From assembly GCA_018436855.1 (NCBI GenBank), contig JAHDKO010000051.1, positions 1-64,000 on the forward strand: a stretch of DNA of 64,000 nucleotides, in the 5' to 3' direction. Made by a program: the position numbers and the translations under genes. The DNA is from Deltaproteobacteria bacterium. Lineage in GTDB: Bacteria; Desulfobacterota; Desulfomonilia; UBA1062. Shown piece after piece: positions 42,442 through 50,828 of this stretch; the stretch's first letter is position 1; every line of letters starts with the position of its first letter. The notes beneath the pieces were generated by a model that saw only the letters and a list, made by a program, of their open reading frames with translations, was not told the DNA's origin and did no database searches.

Positions 42442-43627
42442 TGGTTTGTACTCCTTCTGCAAGGGCCGCCAGGAGCGAGCCCTTTATGATGACGCCCATG
42501 AGGTGGTCTTCGCTGTCCACCACGGCGACGGGGCTGCTCTCCACCAGGAGAGGGAAGAGCTCGTAGGCCGGCGTGTCCGGCGACACCCGGTGGATGTCGG
42601 TGACGAGGATGTTCCTTAGGTCCTTGTCGCCCGCCTTGAGCGCGGCGGAGGCGTCTTCCGCCCTGACGAGCCCCACGAGCCTGTTTTTGTGCTGAACATA
42701 GATGCTCGAGAGACCTGCCTGCCGCATCTTCCACAGGGCGGCCTTGGGGCCGTCGTGGGCGAAGCTCGCCACCTCGCCCGGGTTCTTCATGATGGTATCC
42801 GCGGTGACCACCTTGGAGATGTCCACGTCCTGCACGAACTTGGCCACGTACTCGTCGGCCGGGCTCGTGAGGATGGCCTCGGCCGTGCCTTCTTGCACGA
42901 TGTGCCCGTCCTTCATCAGGATGATCCGGTCGCCGAGCTTCAGGGCCTCGTCGAGGTCGTGGCTGATGAAGATGATGGTCTTGTGCATCTTTTCCTGGAG
43001 CTTGATCAGCTCGTCCTGCATGTCGCGGCGGATGAGCGGATCCAGGGCGCTGAAGGCCTCGTCCATGAGCATGATGTCCGGGTCGAGCGCCAGCGCCCGG
43101 GCCAGGCCCACGCGCTGCTGCATGCCGCCGCTGAGCTGGGCCGGGTAGGAGTCCTCCCATCCTTTGAGCCCCACCTGCTCGAGCGCGATCATGGCCCGCT
43201 CGCTGCGCTCGGCAGCCGGCACCTTCTGCACCTCGAGCCCGTACTCGACGTTTCTGATCACGCTGCGTCTGGGGAAGAGGGCGAAGTGCTGGAAGACCAT
43301 GCCGAAGCGCTTCTGGCGGAGCTGCCGCAGCTCTTCCCTGTTCAACGAGGTGACGTCGGTTCCTTCAAGAAGGATCTTGCCGTCGGTGGGCTCGATGAGC
43401 CGGTTGAGGCATCGCACCAGGGTGGATTTTCCGCTGCCGGAAAGACCCATGATGACCAGGATCTCCCCCTCGTCCACATGGAACGAGACGTCCGCGATTC
43501 CCACCCCCAGCCCGGTCTTTTCCAGGATCTGATCCTTGGTGTATCCCTGCTTCAGCAGCTTGACACCCTTGCGGGGATGGTTCCCGAAGATCTTGTAAAG
43601 GTTCTGTACAACGATTTTGTGGTCCAC
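42425..43627 (-). CDS. proV: Glycine betaine/proline-type ABC transporter ATPase with CBS domains
   Basis: A 400-residue ATPase of the ProV/OpuAA type: Walker A GLSGSGKST, signature LSGGMQQR, Walker B ILMDEAFSALDP, then two CBS domains (about 285-395) that in OpuA sense ionic strength. GTG 43627 gives VDHKIVVQNLYKIFG, the normal start with the LLKQGYTKDQILEKTGLGVG insert; the longer frame upstream is unlike the family. First gene of proVWX and 128 bases downstream of a MarR gene on the same strand. Confidence 0.93.
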   Translation of the reverse strand: MDHKIVVQNLYKIFGNHPRKGVKLLKQGYTKDQILEKTGLGVGIADVSFHVDEGEILVIMGLSGSGKSTLVRCLNRLIEPTDGKILLEGTDVTSLNREELRQLRQKRFGMVFQHFALFPRRSVIRNVEYGLEVQKVPAAERSERAMIALEQVGLKGWEDSYPAQLSGGMQQRVGLARALALDPDIMLMDEAFSALDPLIRRDMQDELIKLQEKMHKTIIFISHDLDEALKLGDRIILMKDGHIVQEGTAEAILTSPADEYVAKFVQDVDISKVVTADTIMKNPGEVASFAHDGPKAALWKMRQAGLSSIYVQHKNRLVGLVRAEDASAALKAGDKDLRNILVTDIHRVSPDTPAYELFPLLVESSPVAVVDSEDHLMGVIIKGSLLAALAEGVQTNGMAE

Positions 43628-43755
43628 AGTCTGCCTTTCTCTGTTGGTGCTTGTCACGGCATACGCGGCAACGCCGCATCTGCCCGGTGCGGTTTCCCAA
43701 GACCCGGATGCCTTTGCGGGTGCCCCGTAAGGCAATGAAACGCCTCTTGCGGGGC

Positions 43756-44343
43756 TTACCTGCCGGCGCTGTCCGGGTGTTGGTTTTCTTCCATCATATC
43801 CACGATCCGCTCCAGTGACAGGGCTATGGACACCTGTTCCAGCTCGGGAAGCTCCGAGACGGCCTGTACCAGCCTGTTCTGGAGGGGCAGTGGCGTATTT
43901 CTGGAAAGCTTGACGCCCGCATCGGTTGCGGAAACCAGCACTTTCCTGCGGTCGGGGTCCGTTCTCTTTCGCTCCACGAGTTTCTTCGCCTCCAGCCTGT
44001 CGATAATGCCGTTGACCGTGCTCATGCTGAGGCTGACCAGCTTTCCCAGCGCAGAGAGCGTCATGGGGCCGTCGTTGACGATGGTATGGAGGCAGATGAG
44101 CTGCGGGACGGTGATATGATAATCCACGGAGAGCTTTCTGGAGTAAGTGTCGACCGAATGCATGATCCTTCTGAGGGCCATGAGTATCCTCATATGGCAG
44201 TTGCCCGCAGGGTGCTCGAAGGAAGGGGTGCTGCCCGGATCTTCCTTCAGAGGGTGTCCCGCAGTGCCGGGGAACTGCTCCGGATCGCGGTCACTGCTCT
44301 GGATATTGAGGCCCTTTTCCCGGGTAGGGGTTTCTCTGTTCAT
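43756..44343 (-). CDS. MarR-family regulator upstream of proVWX
   Basis: A 195-residue winged-helix protein. The HTH/wing lies at about residues 80-145 (HITVPQLICLHTIVNDGPMT, then GKLVSLSMSTVNGIIDRLE and RKRTDPDRRKVLVSAT). About 45 N-terminal residues before the domain look disordered. It is directly upstream of proVWX on the same strand; MarR-type EctR/CosR regulators control compatible-solute genes in other bacteria, so a similar role here is a reasonable inference. Confidence 0.88.
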   Translation of the reverse strand: MNRETPTREKGLNIQSSDRDPEQFPGTAGHPLKEDPGSTPSFEHPAGNCHMRILMALRRIMHSVDTYSRKLSVDYHITVPQLICLHTIVNDGPMTLSALGKLVSLSMSTVNGIIDRLEAKKLVERKRTDPDRRKVLVSATDAGVKLSRNTPLPLQNRLVQAVSELPELEQVSIALSLERIVDMMEENQHPDSAGR

Positions 44344-44416
44344 GCCTTTGTCTCGTATCTACACTCAATGGAACGGAAGAGGTATGTTCCTGTTCGAAAG
44401 TTTCTTGTGAGAATGT

Positions 44417-44444
44417 TTCTTATACGAAATATATCGGTTGTCAA
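44417..44444 (-). promoter_or_regulatory. Candidate sigma-70 promoter of the marR-proVWX cluster
   Basis: On the minus strand a perfect TTGACA (44444-44439), 16-base spacer, TAAGAA (44422-44417). The spacer carries the imperfect dyad CGATATATTTCG, a possible operator. Confidence 0.4.
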
Positions 44445-44488
44445 GGGAAAACCGGGACTTCCGTTTTCCGTGCCCCCCGCTACGGGCG

Positions 44489-45622
44489 CTAAATCTGCGA
44501 TGCTATGACCATTTTCTGCACGTTGGCAGTGCCGTCGATGGATTTCATGAGCTGCGCGTCCTGATGGATACGGACGATTTCGCGGGCGACCGCCGATGTC
44601 CCGATGGTTCGGTATCCAAGGATCTCCACGCCGAAGGAGGCGATGTCCAGCAGGGTGTTTGCTGCATGGAGCTTCGCCATGGAGGCCTCCATCGAAAAGG
44701 TCCTGTTGTCGTCGATGCGGGAGAGGGCGTCAAAGGTCAGGAGGCGGGAGGCCTGGAGCCGTGTGGCGAGCTCTGCCAGGGGCAGCGAGATCCCCTGGAA
44801 GGAAAAGAGGGGCTTGCCGAACTGAACCCGGCTCTTCGCGTGGTCCAGCACCAGATCGAACGCCTTCCTGGCAGACCCTGCGCAGCTTGCCGCGACCAGG
44901 GGGCGTCCCTTGTCAAGTGTTTCCATGAGGAGGAAGTACCCGCTGTCGTCTTCTCCCAGGAGCGAGTCGCGGGGTACCTGTACGTGATCGAACGCCACGT
45001 CGCCCACGACGCTTCCGGCAAACCCGGGCGTCCCGCAGGGCTTGCCGATCTGAACGCCCGGAAGGGCGGCATCCACGAGAAAGGCATTGAGCCCGGCGCG
45101 GCCTTTTCTGCCGGGTGCGGCGGCAAAGACGATGAGCAGAGACGCGATGGCATGGTTGATCACGACACTCTTGTCCCCGGTGATGGTGAAACCGCGGGAA
45201 GATCGCTCCGCCCGCGTTGATATGGAAGCGATGTCGGAGCCCGCGCCTTCCTCGGTAAGACAGAACCCCACCGCCATCCCCTTCGATGCGATTGCAGAGA
45301 GGTGCTCGTCCCGGCGTGCGCCCTGGCAGCCGATCCTGATCATCTCGATGCAATGGGCCGTGGTGATCGGGCCGTGAAGCGTGGCCGGGAGGTGATAGCT
45401 CAAGGCCTCGTATACCAGGCCCGTGCTCACGTAATCGAGCCCCCTGCCTCCAAGCTCCTCGGGAATGAGCAGGGCGTGGTAGCCGCCCCGGGCATACGCG
45501 CGGTACAGCCGCTCGGCGACAGCGGTGCGGTCATCCCCGGAATCCAGGATGTCCGCGTGTTCGCGGGCAAACCGCCTGGCATCCTCCACCAGGGCCTGTT
45601 GCCTCTCATTTAACGGGTGCAT
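44489..45622 (-). CDS. Acyl-CoA dehydrogenase family protein
   Basis: A 377-residue flavoprotein of the acyl-CoA dehydrogenase fold: LLIPEELGGRGLDYV, FCLTEEGAGSDIASI (FAD/substrate loop), KSRVQFGKPLFSFQGI and C-terminal IDGTANVQKM. The last replaces the YEGT motif that carries the catalytic Glu in medium-chain enzymes, here Asp. ATG 45622 follows GGAGGCAGGATC and lies inside the end of the XRE regulator gene (17-base overlap). It oxidises or otherwise handles an acyl-CoA; the substrate is unknown. Confidence 0.9.
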   Translation of the reverse strand: MHPLNERQQALVEDARRFAREHADILDSGDDRTAVAERLYRAYARGGYHALLIPEELGGRGLDYVSTGLVYEALSYHLPATLHGPITTAHCIEMIRIGCQGARRDEHLSAIASKGMAVGFCLTEEGAGSDIASISTRAERSSRGFTITGDKSVVINHAIASLLIVFAAAPGRKGRAGLNAFLVDAALPGVQIGKPCGTPGFAGSVVGDVAFDHVQVPRDSLLGEDDSGYFLLMETLDKGRPLVAASCAGSARKAFDLVLDHAKSRVQFGKPLFSFQGISLPLAELATRLQASRLLTFDALSRIDDNRTFSMEASMAKLHAANTLLDIASFGVEILGYRTIGTSAVAREIVRIHQDAQLMKSIDGTANVQKMVIASQI

Positions 45623-45965
45623 GATCCTGCCTCCAATCAAGATAATCGAGGAAGTCCTCCAGGAGGCGGAGCTCCTGGGGGCCGAGCCGGGATATTCTCT
45701 CGAAAACAACATTCAGAGAGCATTCATAGCCTTCGGGGGCCGGTGCGGGTTTCTGGCCGTTCTCTTCCTGGATAAAGAAATCGAGCCGTTTGCCCAGAAC
45801 GGATGCGATCTGCTCGATCTGATGGAAATAGAGCCTGCGCTTGCCGAGCTCGTAGTTTGACAGCGCGGCCTGGGTAATGCCGAGGGTGTGGGCCAGGTCC
45901 ACCTGGGTCAGGCCCCGCTCCTCCCGGGCCATCTGGATTTTTTTGCCAATCTCCTTGAAACCCAT
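45606..45965 (-). CDS. XRE-family HTH regulator overlapping the acyl-CoA dehydrogenase gene
   Basis: A 119-residue protein with an N-terminal Cro/CI HTH (GKKIQMAREERGLTQVDLAH, then GITQAALSNYELGKRRL, about residues 6-60) and a short C-terminal helical part (LGPQELRLLEDFLDYL). ATG 45965 is preceded only by a weak CAGGGG. Its 3' end overlaps the start of the acyl-CoA dehydrogenase at 45622, and it is divergent from the acyl-CoA dehydrogenase at 46104, with palindromes and a sigma-70 promoter between. It probably controls both sides. Confidence 0.85.
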   Translation of the reverse strand: MGFKEIGKKIQMAREERGLTQVDLAHTLGITQAALSNYELGKRRLYFHQIEQIASVLGKRLDFFIQEENGQKPAPAPEGYECSLNVVFERISRLGPQELRLLEDFLDYLDWRQDHAPVK

Positions 45966-46015
45966 CGACTGTATGCCCCTGAAGATTTCGCTCCATCTTC
46001 CCCCGAGTTGGAGGT

Positions 46016-46070
46016 AAAATGCAAGCATTTTGTCATTTTGCTTGACAGGCATATAACGATTAAGGATAAT
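46016..46070 (+). promoter_or_regulatory. Promoter with overlapping palindromic operators between the XRE and acyl-CoA dehydrogenase genes
   Basis: TTGACA (46042-46047), exactly 17 bases, GATAAT (46065-46070) is a strong sigma-70 match 34 bases before the ATG at 46104. Just upstream and over the -35 lie AAAATGCAAGCATTTT (46016-46031; perfect 7-bp arms) and TGTCA-N7-TGACA (46031-46047). The word CAAAATG recurs on both strands, including ACAAAATGTTAT after the -10. These are likely sites of the XRE protein. Confidence 0.7.
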
Positions 46071-46103
46071 AATAAAACAAAATGTTATATCAGGAGGAAT
46101 GCC

Positions 46104-47351
46104 ATGTTCGATTTCATGATGACCGGCGAGCAGAAAAGGCTCAGGGACGAGGCGCGGGCCTTTACCAAATGGGTGCCCAAACAGCTCATTCTGGACATGG
46201 ACGCCGAGAAGGTCCAGTTCCCCCGGGAATACCTCCAGGAGGCGGGCAGAAGGAATCTTCTGGGCATACGGCTTCCCCGGGAGTACGGCGGCAGAGGGCT
46301 CACCTGGGTGGACGACGCCATCGTGGCCGAGGAGATCGGCGTGGCCAGCTACTCGCTCGCCTGCCTGTGGGGGGTGGGCGCGGATATCGTGTGCGAGGCG
46401 ATCATCGAGTTCGGGTGCGAAGAGCTCAAGCAGCAGGTGGTCGTGCCCCTGCTCAAAGGGGAGACCTTCGCCGCGGAGGGCCTGACCGAGCCGCGCGGGG
46501 GCTCGGACTTTTTCGGCGCCACCACGGTGGCGAAAAAAGACGGGGACGACTGGATCATCACCGGCCAGAAGCGCTTTATCGTGGGCGCCGAAGGAGCTGA
46601 CTGGTTTCTCGTCTATGCGGTGACCGACGCGTCGGCCCCGCCCCACAAGCGCATGACCGCCTTCATGGTGCCCAGGACCGAAGGGGTCGAGACCAAGTAC
46701 ATCTACGGCCTCATGGGGGTCAGGGGCGGCGGCGCGGGCCGGCTCATCCTCAAGGATGTCCGGGTACCCGAGCGTTATGCCCTGAACGGCATCAACGGGG
46801 GATTCGAGGTGTTCAAGCGCATGATGATCCCCGAGCGCCTCGGGACCGCGGCCATGACCATCGGGTCGGTGCGTCCGGCGGTGGAGATCGCTACCCGCTA
46901 CACCTCCAAGAGGAAGGCATTCGGGTTCCCCATCCAGATGTTCCAGGCCGTAGGCTTCAAGGTGGCCGACAGTGCCATGCTGCTGGATTCCGCCCGGTCC
47001 ATGGTCTACACCACCTGCCGGGCGGTGGATTCCGGCACCGTGCATCCGGGAAGGGTCAGACGCATGGTCTCCCAGAGCAAGAAATACGTGACCGAGGCCG
47101 CGTGGGAGATTGCCAACAAGTGCATGCAGGTCGTGGGCGGCATCGGCTACACCAATGTCTACCCCCTGGAGCGCATCGTCCGGGACATCCGGCTCTCCAT
47201 GATCTGGGTCGGCTCCAACGAGATCATGCAGCTCATCATCCAGAACGAGTGGTACAAGGAGTATTTCAAGACGCTTTCGAAAGAGGACGTCCGGGACGTG
47301 GAGAGCGATGCGCTCAATGCGCACGAGGACGAAGAAAAGGTCTACGAATAG
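46104..47351 (+). CDS. Acyl-CoA dehydrogenase family protein
   Basis: A 415-residue acyl-CoA dehydrogenase-fold flavoprotein: IRLPREYGGRGLTWVDDAI, AAEGLTEPRGGSDFFGATT (FAD/substrate loop), GFKVADSAMLLDSARSMVYT and VVGGIGYTNVYPLERIVRDI. The YEGT equivalent reads WVGSNEIMQL, so the medium-chain-type Glu is Val; the base may lie elsewhere as in long-chain or branched-chain enzymes. ATG 46104 follows CAGGAGGAATGCC. It has a strong promoter and is divergent from the XRE/acyl-CoA dehydrogenase pair. Substrate unknown. Confidence 0.92.
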   Translation: MFDFMMTGEQKRLRDEARAFTKWVPKQLILDMDAEKVQFPREYLQEAGRRNLLGIRLPREYGGRGLTWVDDAIVAEEIGVASYSLACLWGVGADIVCEAIIEFGCEELKQQVVVPLLKGETFAAEGLTEPRGGSDFFGATTVAKKDGDDWIITGQKRFIVGAEGADWFLVYAVTDASAPPHKRMTAFMVPRTEGVETKYIYGLMGVRGGGAGRLILKDVRVPERYALNGINGGFEVFKRMMIPERLGTAAMTIGSVRPAVEIATRYTSKRKAFGFPIQMFQAVGFKVADSAMLLDSARSMVYTTCRAVDSGTVHPGRVRRMVSQSKKYVTEAAWEIANKCMQVVGGIGYTNVYPLERIVRDIRLSMIWVGSNEIMQLIIQNEWYKEYFKTLSKEDVRDVESDALNAHEDEEKVYE

Positions 47352-47497
47352 CAGGTTTGAGGCCGGGCAAGACCGTCCCCTTCCAAGGAGGGGGACGCCT
47401 GTTTCCCGGCGAAGACGCCTTGACTTTCCCTAAAAGGGGGTTGCGGCGCTTCGGAAAGACCCCCTGCGAGGAATCCGTGCAGCCGTTTCCTTGGGTG

Positions 47498-47779
47498 TTA
47501 CTCCCCGAATCCGATGGCGAACATGCCTTCGAGGTCGTGTCGCGAGTATGCCCTGAAGGCGAGCATAGTCTCGGTATCCTGTATGCCCTCGAGCTTCAGC
47601 ATGCGGCCGGTCACCAGCTCTGCGAGGTCATCGTTGCTGCCGACCCGGGCGATGGCCACCAGGTCGTACCTGCCGCTCACCGAAAACACCTCGGAGACGC
47701 CTTCCATGTCCGCCAGGGCCTCGGCGATCCCGCCGATGCGATCGCGGGCGACCTTCAAGAGAATCACTGCGGTTACCAT
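47498..47779 (-). CDS. Stand-alone Lrp/AsnC ligand-binding (RAM) domain protein
   Basis: A 93-residue protein made only of the Lrp/AsnC effector domain: AVILLKVARDRIGGIAEALA, VSEVFSVSGRYDLVAIARVG and a C-terminal beta strand with AFRAYSR. There is no DNA-binding HTH. Such proteins form rings that bind amino acids and may modulate full-length Lrp proteins. It lies 19 bases downstream of the isopropylmalate-type dehydrogenase gene on the same strand, so it may share the transcript. Confidence 0.85.
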   Translation of the reverse strand: MVTAVILLKVARDRIGGIAEALADMEGVSEVFSVSGRYDLVAIARVGSNDDLAELVTGRMLKLEGIQDTETMLAFRAYSRHDLEGMFAIGFGE

Positions 47780-47798
47780 GGGTCCTCCTTCTCAAACG

Positions 47799-48899
47799 CT
47801 ACGAACGCGTCTGGATATGTTCGACCACCAGGTCGCCGAAGGCGGTTGTGGAGATCGTCTTCTGCCGGGCATGAACGTCCTGGGCCAGGTCCTGGGTGAC
47901 GTAGCCCTGCTCGAACACCGCAAAGAGCGCCTGCCAGATTTCCTCCGCCTCATCGGGGAGGTTCAGGCACCGGTCGAACATCAGCGCTATGCTGCCGATC
48001 ATGGAGTAGGGATTGGCAACGTTCTTACCGGCGATATCGGGCGCGGACCCGTGGGCCGCCTCCACATAGCTCTTTTCCGGACCGATGCAGGCGGAGGGCA
48101 TGAGGCCGAGCGATCCGATCACGCCTCCGGCCTGGTCGGTGAGGATGTCGCCCTGCATGTTTTCCAGCAGCATGACCCCGTTGAGCCGGGCCGGGTTGCG
48201 CACCAGCTGGTAGGCAGCATTGTCCACGAGCAGCGTCTGATAGGGAACCCCGGGATGGGCCGGGGAGATATCGTCGACCACCTCTTTCCAGAAGCGGGAG
48301 GTGGCCAGGATGTTGGCCTTGTGAATATTGATGAGCCCGCAGGAGCGTTTCTCGGCCTCCTCGAAGGCCACAACCGCCACCCGTCTGATCTGCTCCCGGG
48401 AATAGGTGCACTCGTCGGTCGCATACTGCATGCCGGTGGCCGAGCCTTCGATCTTGGAGCCGAAATAGATGCCTCCCACCAGCTCCCTGACCATCAGGAT
48501 GTCGATTCCCTCGCCGATGATCTCGGGCCGTATGGGCGAGAAGTGGGCGAGCTTCCTTGGCAGCCGGACCGGCCTGAAATTGGCGAAGGTATCATAGCGC
48601 TTCCGTAAGGGAAGTATGGCCCCGGTCTCGGGCCGGTGCTCCGGCGGGATGCGTTTCATCTCCTCCAGTGCCAGGCCCACCGGGCCTTTGACGATCACAT
48701 CTGCATTGTCGCAGATCTCCCGGGTTTTCTCCGGAAAGGGAGATCCCTCGGCGAAGTATGCCTGCGCACCGAAGGGGGCGTACTCCAGGATGAATCGATG
48801 GTCATACTTTTGCTCAACGGCCTTGAGAACCTTGACGGCCTCCCGGACGATCTCCGGGCCGATGCCGTCTCCTTCGAGAATCGCGAGTGTCTTTTTCAT
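47799..48899 (-). CDS. leuB: Isopropylmalate/isocitrate dehydrogenase family protein, most like 3-isopropylmalate dehydrogenase
   Basis: A 366-residue NAD(P)-dependent beta-decarboxylating dehydrogenase. Start ILEGDGIGPEIVREAVKVL; substrate-binding segment LPLRKRYDTFANFRPVR; MVRELVGGIYFG, which is typical of LeuB; INIHKANILATSRFWKEVV; Mg-binding GDILTDQAGGVIGSLGLMPS; and nucleotide loop AAHGSAPDIAGKNVANP. Length fits LeuB. No other leu gene is adjacent, so use on another 2-hydroxy-dicarboxylate (tartrate, homoisocitrate) is possible. The gene symbol is therefore tentative. Confidence 0.82.
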   Translation of the reverse strand: MKKTLAILEGDGIGPEIVREAVKVLKAVEQKYDHRFILEYAPFGAQAYFAEGSPFPEKTREICDNADVIVKGPVGLALEEMKRIPPEHRPETGAILPLRKRYDTFANFRPVRLPRKLAHFSPIRPEIIGEGIDILMVRELVGGIYFGSKIEGSATGMQYATDECTYSREQIRRVAVVAFEEAEKRSCGLINIHKANILATSRFWKEVVDDISPAHPGVPYQTLLVDNAAYQLVRNPARLNGVMLLENMQGDILTDQAGGVIGSLGLMPSACIGPEKSYVEAAHGSAPDIAGKNVANPYSMIGSIALMFDRCLNLPDEAEEIWQALFAVFEQGYVTQDLAQDVHARQKTISTTAFGDLVVEHIQTRS

Positions 48900-49382
48900 G
48901 GCGTCACCTTAGGCCTCGTACTTGCACAGCAAAACAGCAGATGAGTGCATTCGAGGTGTTATGGCCCATTTTTTTTCTGCGGGCAAGCCCTTTCTCCGAG
49001 GGCACTGTTCCGCGCGGTTCTCTTGGAAAACCGTGTTCCCCGGACAGAGACCGGATTTCCGGGGCTTGCTGCACCACCGGCAGGGGGACGGCCCCGAAAA
49101 GGCATGCCGGGTTTGTCCCGAGTGGGCGAACCACACCGGCAGGGTCATGTCAAAAGGCACGGACACGCCGAAACAGTTCACCGGCACCCGGCCCCTGTGT
49201 CAAAAAAATGTAAAATCAACCCCGCAGCAGCCGGGTGAATTGCCAGGGCTTGAAAGAATTGTGTATAATTTCATGATTCCACAGGCCTGCGCTGAGGGAA
49301 TGGTTTCCGGGAAACATCTTCAGGGGAAAGGGGCTGCCGTCAAATATACGCACCGCCGCAGGCTGCGGCAAGGGGTACGATC
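48900..49382. other. Gene-free stretch between leuB and an acyltransferase
   Basis: No convincing gene. It holds the divergent promoters, including a candidate for the acyltransferase at 49240-49269. Open frames here lack domain or codon character. Confidence 0.4.
49240..49269 (+). promoter_or_regulatory. Candidate sigma-70 promoter of the acyltransferase gene
   Basis: TTGCCA (49240-49245), 18-base spacer, consensus TATAAT (49264-49269). The leader to the ATG at 49383 is about 105 bases. Confidence 0.5.
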
Positions 49383-50273
49383 ATGCACTACGCATCCACC
49401 ATGAACGGGATCACCGCCATTATCCTCATGTTCGTCAATACGCTCATCTGGGCGGTTCCGGTCCACATCCTTGCCCTCACCAAGCTTCTGATACGAAACG
49501 AGAGCTGGCAGCGCACGTGCGCACGCGCGCTGATGAACACCGTGAACTGCTGGATTTGGGGCATTCTCGCAGCGCTCAGGCTCACCCAGAAAACCCGGTA
49601 TCATATCGAAGGCCTCGAGGGACTGAGCACGCGGGAATGGTACTTCATCAACTGCAACCACCAGTCGTGGTCGGACATCCTGGTGCTGCTCGTCACCTTT
49701 CACGGGCACATCCCGTTCTTCAAGTTCTTCCTTAAAAAGGAGCTCTTCTGGATTCCGCTGCTGGGCACGGCCTGGTGGGCGCTGGATTATCCCTTCATGA
49801 AGCGGTACTCCAGGAGCTTTCTTGAGCGCAACCCCCACCTCAAGGGCAGGGACCTCGAGACCACCCGGAAGGCATGCGAGAAATACCGGCACACCCCGGT
49901 CTCCATCCTGAACTTCATCGAGGGAACCCGTTTCACCCCGGAGAAGCACGCACGGCAGAGCTCTCCCTACCGCCACCTGCTGATGCCCAAGTCAGGCGGG
50001 TTCGCCTTTGCCCTGGCCGCCATGGACGGCAGGGTCACCCGCGTTCTCGACGTCACCATCGTCTATCCGGAGAAGCGGTTCGATTTCTGGGACTACCTGT
50101 GCGGGCGGGTGTCACACATCCGCGTACGGGTGAAAAAGCTCACCGTGCCGCCCGACATCCTTCAGGGAGACTACCGGAACGATCCGGTGTTCAAGGACCG
50201 GTTTCAGGCGTGGGTACGTGATATCTGGGAAGAGAAGGACCGGCTCATCGAGCGGACCAGAAACGGCGGCTGA
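49383..50273 (+). CDS. Lysophospholipid/1-acylglycerol-3-phosphate acyltransferase family protein (YihG-like)
   Basis: A 296-residue membrane-associated acyltransferase. An N-terminal hydrophobic segment (about 8-30) precedes catalytic NHQSWSD (NHxxxxD, His93/Asp98) and the phosphate-binding motif EGTR (180-183), with FFKFFLKKELFWIPLLG between them. The overall arrangement resembles the YihG branch rather than PlsC. It likely transfers a fatty-acyl group to lysophosphatidate or a related lipid. A consensus promoter lies upstream and there is no close gene partner. Confidence 0.88.
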   Translation: MHYASTMNGITAIILMFVNTLIWAVPVHILALTKLLIRNESWQRTCARALMNTVNCWIWGILAALRLTQKTRYHIEGLEGLSTREWYFINCNHQSWSDILVLLVTFHGHIPFFKFFLKKELFWIPLLGTAWWALDYPFMKRYSRSFLERNPHLKGRDLETTRKACEKYRHTPVSILNFIEGTRFTPEKHARQSSPYRHLLMPKSGGFAFALAAMDGRVTRVLDVTIVYPEKRFDFWDYLCGRVSHIRVRVKKLTVPPDILQGDYRNDPVFKDRFQAWVRDIWEEKDRLIERTRNGG

Positions 50274-50300
50274 TTCCCCACCTGCTCGGCCGAAAGGGGG

Positions 50301-50828
50301 TCATTCCCCGGGAGGGCCGTGCTCGATGAAGAGGAGCTCCCCGGTGTCGAATCCCCTGCTCGTCGCATAGTCCACCAGCTCCTCGATGACGCCCCGCTCC
50401 AGGAAGGGCTTCCTGGCGAGGATCCAGAGATAGCTCCGGTCGGAGCCGCAGACCAGGGCATACAGGTAGTTTTCGTGGTCGAGCCTGATGACGTTATATC
50501 CGCTGTAGAACGGCCAGAAAAAGGTCACCTTGAGTTGCCCGACGTCTCTGTCGCCCACGAAATATCCCCTTCCCTCGGCCTGTTCCCATGTTTTCTCCCG
50601 CCAGTCGTAACCGCGGTTAATCACATCGATCCCGCCGTCATCACGGAGACGGTAGAAGGCGGTGACCCTGGTGAGGCCCTCCTCGAAACGGTTTTCCAGC
50701 CTGGCGATCTCGTACCATTTCCCCATATAGCGCTCTGCGTCAAAATTCTTCACCGCCTCCACCCCGTCGGGGATGCCGGCACAACCCGGTATCAGTAAGA
50801 TAAGGAAAACGAGAAACCGTGAGCGCAT
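50301..50828 (-). CDS. Lipocalin-family lipoprotein (Blc-like)
   Basis: A 175-residue protein with a lipoprotein signal ending LIPGC (Cys16), followed by the lipocalin start YMGKWYEIARLENRFEEG (GxW motif), INRGYDW, LKVTFFWPFYSGYNVIRLD and YLWILARKP. This is the pattern of bacterial outer-membrane lipocalin Blc, which binds lipids such as lysophospholipids. It converges with the lipid acyltransferase gene, 27 bases apart, a possibly functional pairing. Confidence 0.9.
   Translation of the reverse strand: MRSRFLVFLILLIPGCAGIPDGVEAVKNFDAERYMGKWYEIARLENRFEEGLTRVTAFYRLRDDGGIDVINRGYDWREKTWEQAEGRGYFVGDRDVGQLKVTFFWPFYSGYNVIRLDHENYLYALVCGSDRSYLWILARKPFLERGVIEELVDYATSRGFDTGELLFIEHGPPGE

Noticed and set aside
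45966-47324. Long upstream extension of the XRE regulator frame, antisense to the acyl-CoA dehydrogenase
   Set aside because: Only the last 119 residues carry a real domain; the rest is a low-complexity mirror of the dehydrogenase gene.
48922-49404. Open frame of 160 codons between leuB and the acyltransferase
   Set aside because: Arg/Pro/Gly-rich translation without motif, overlapping the acyltransferase start and its likely promoter.
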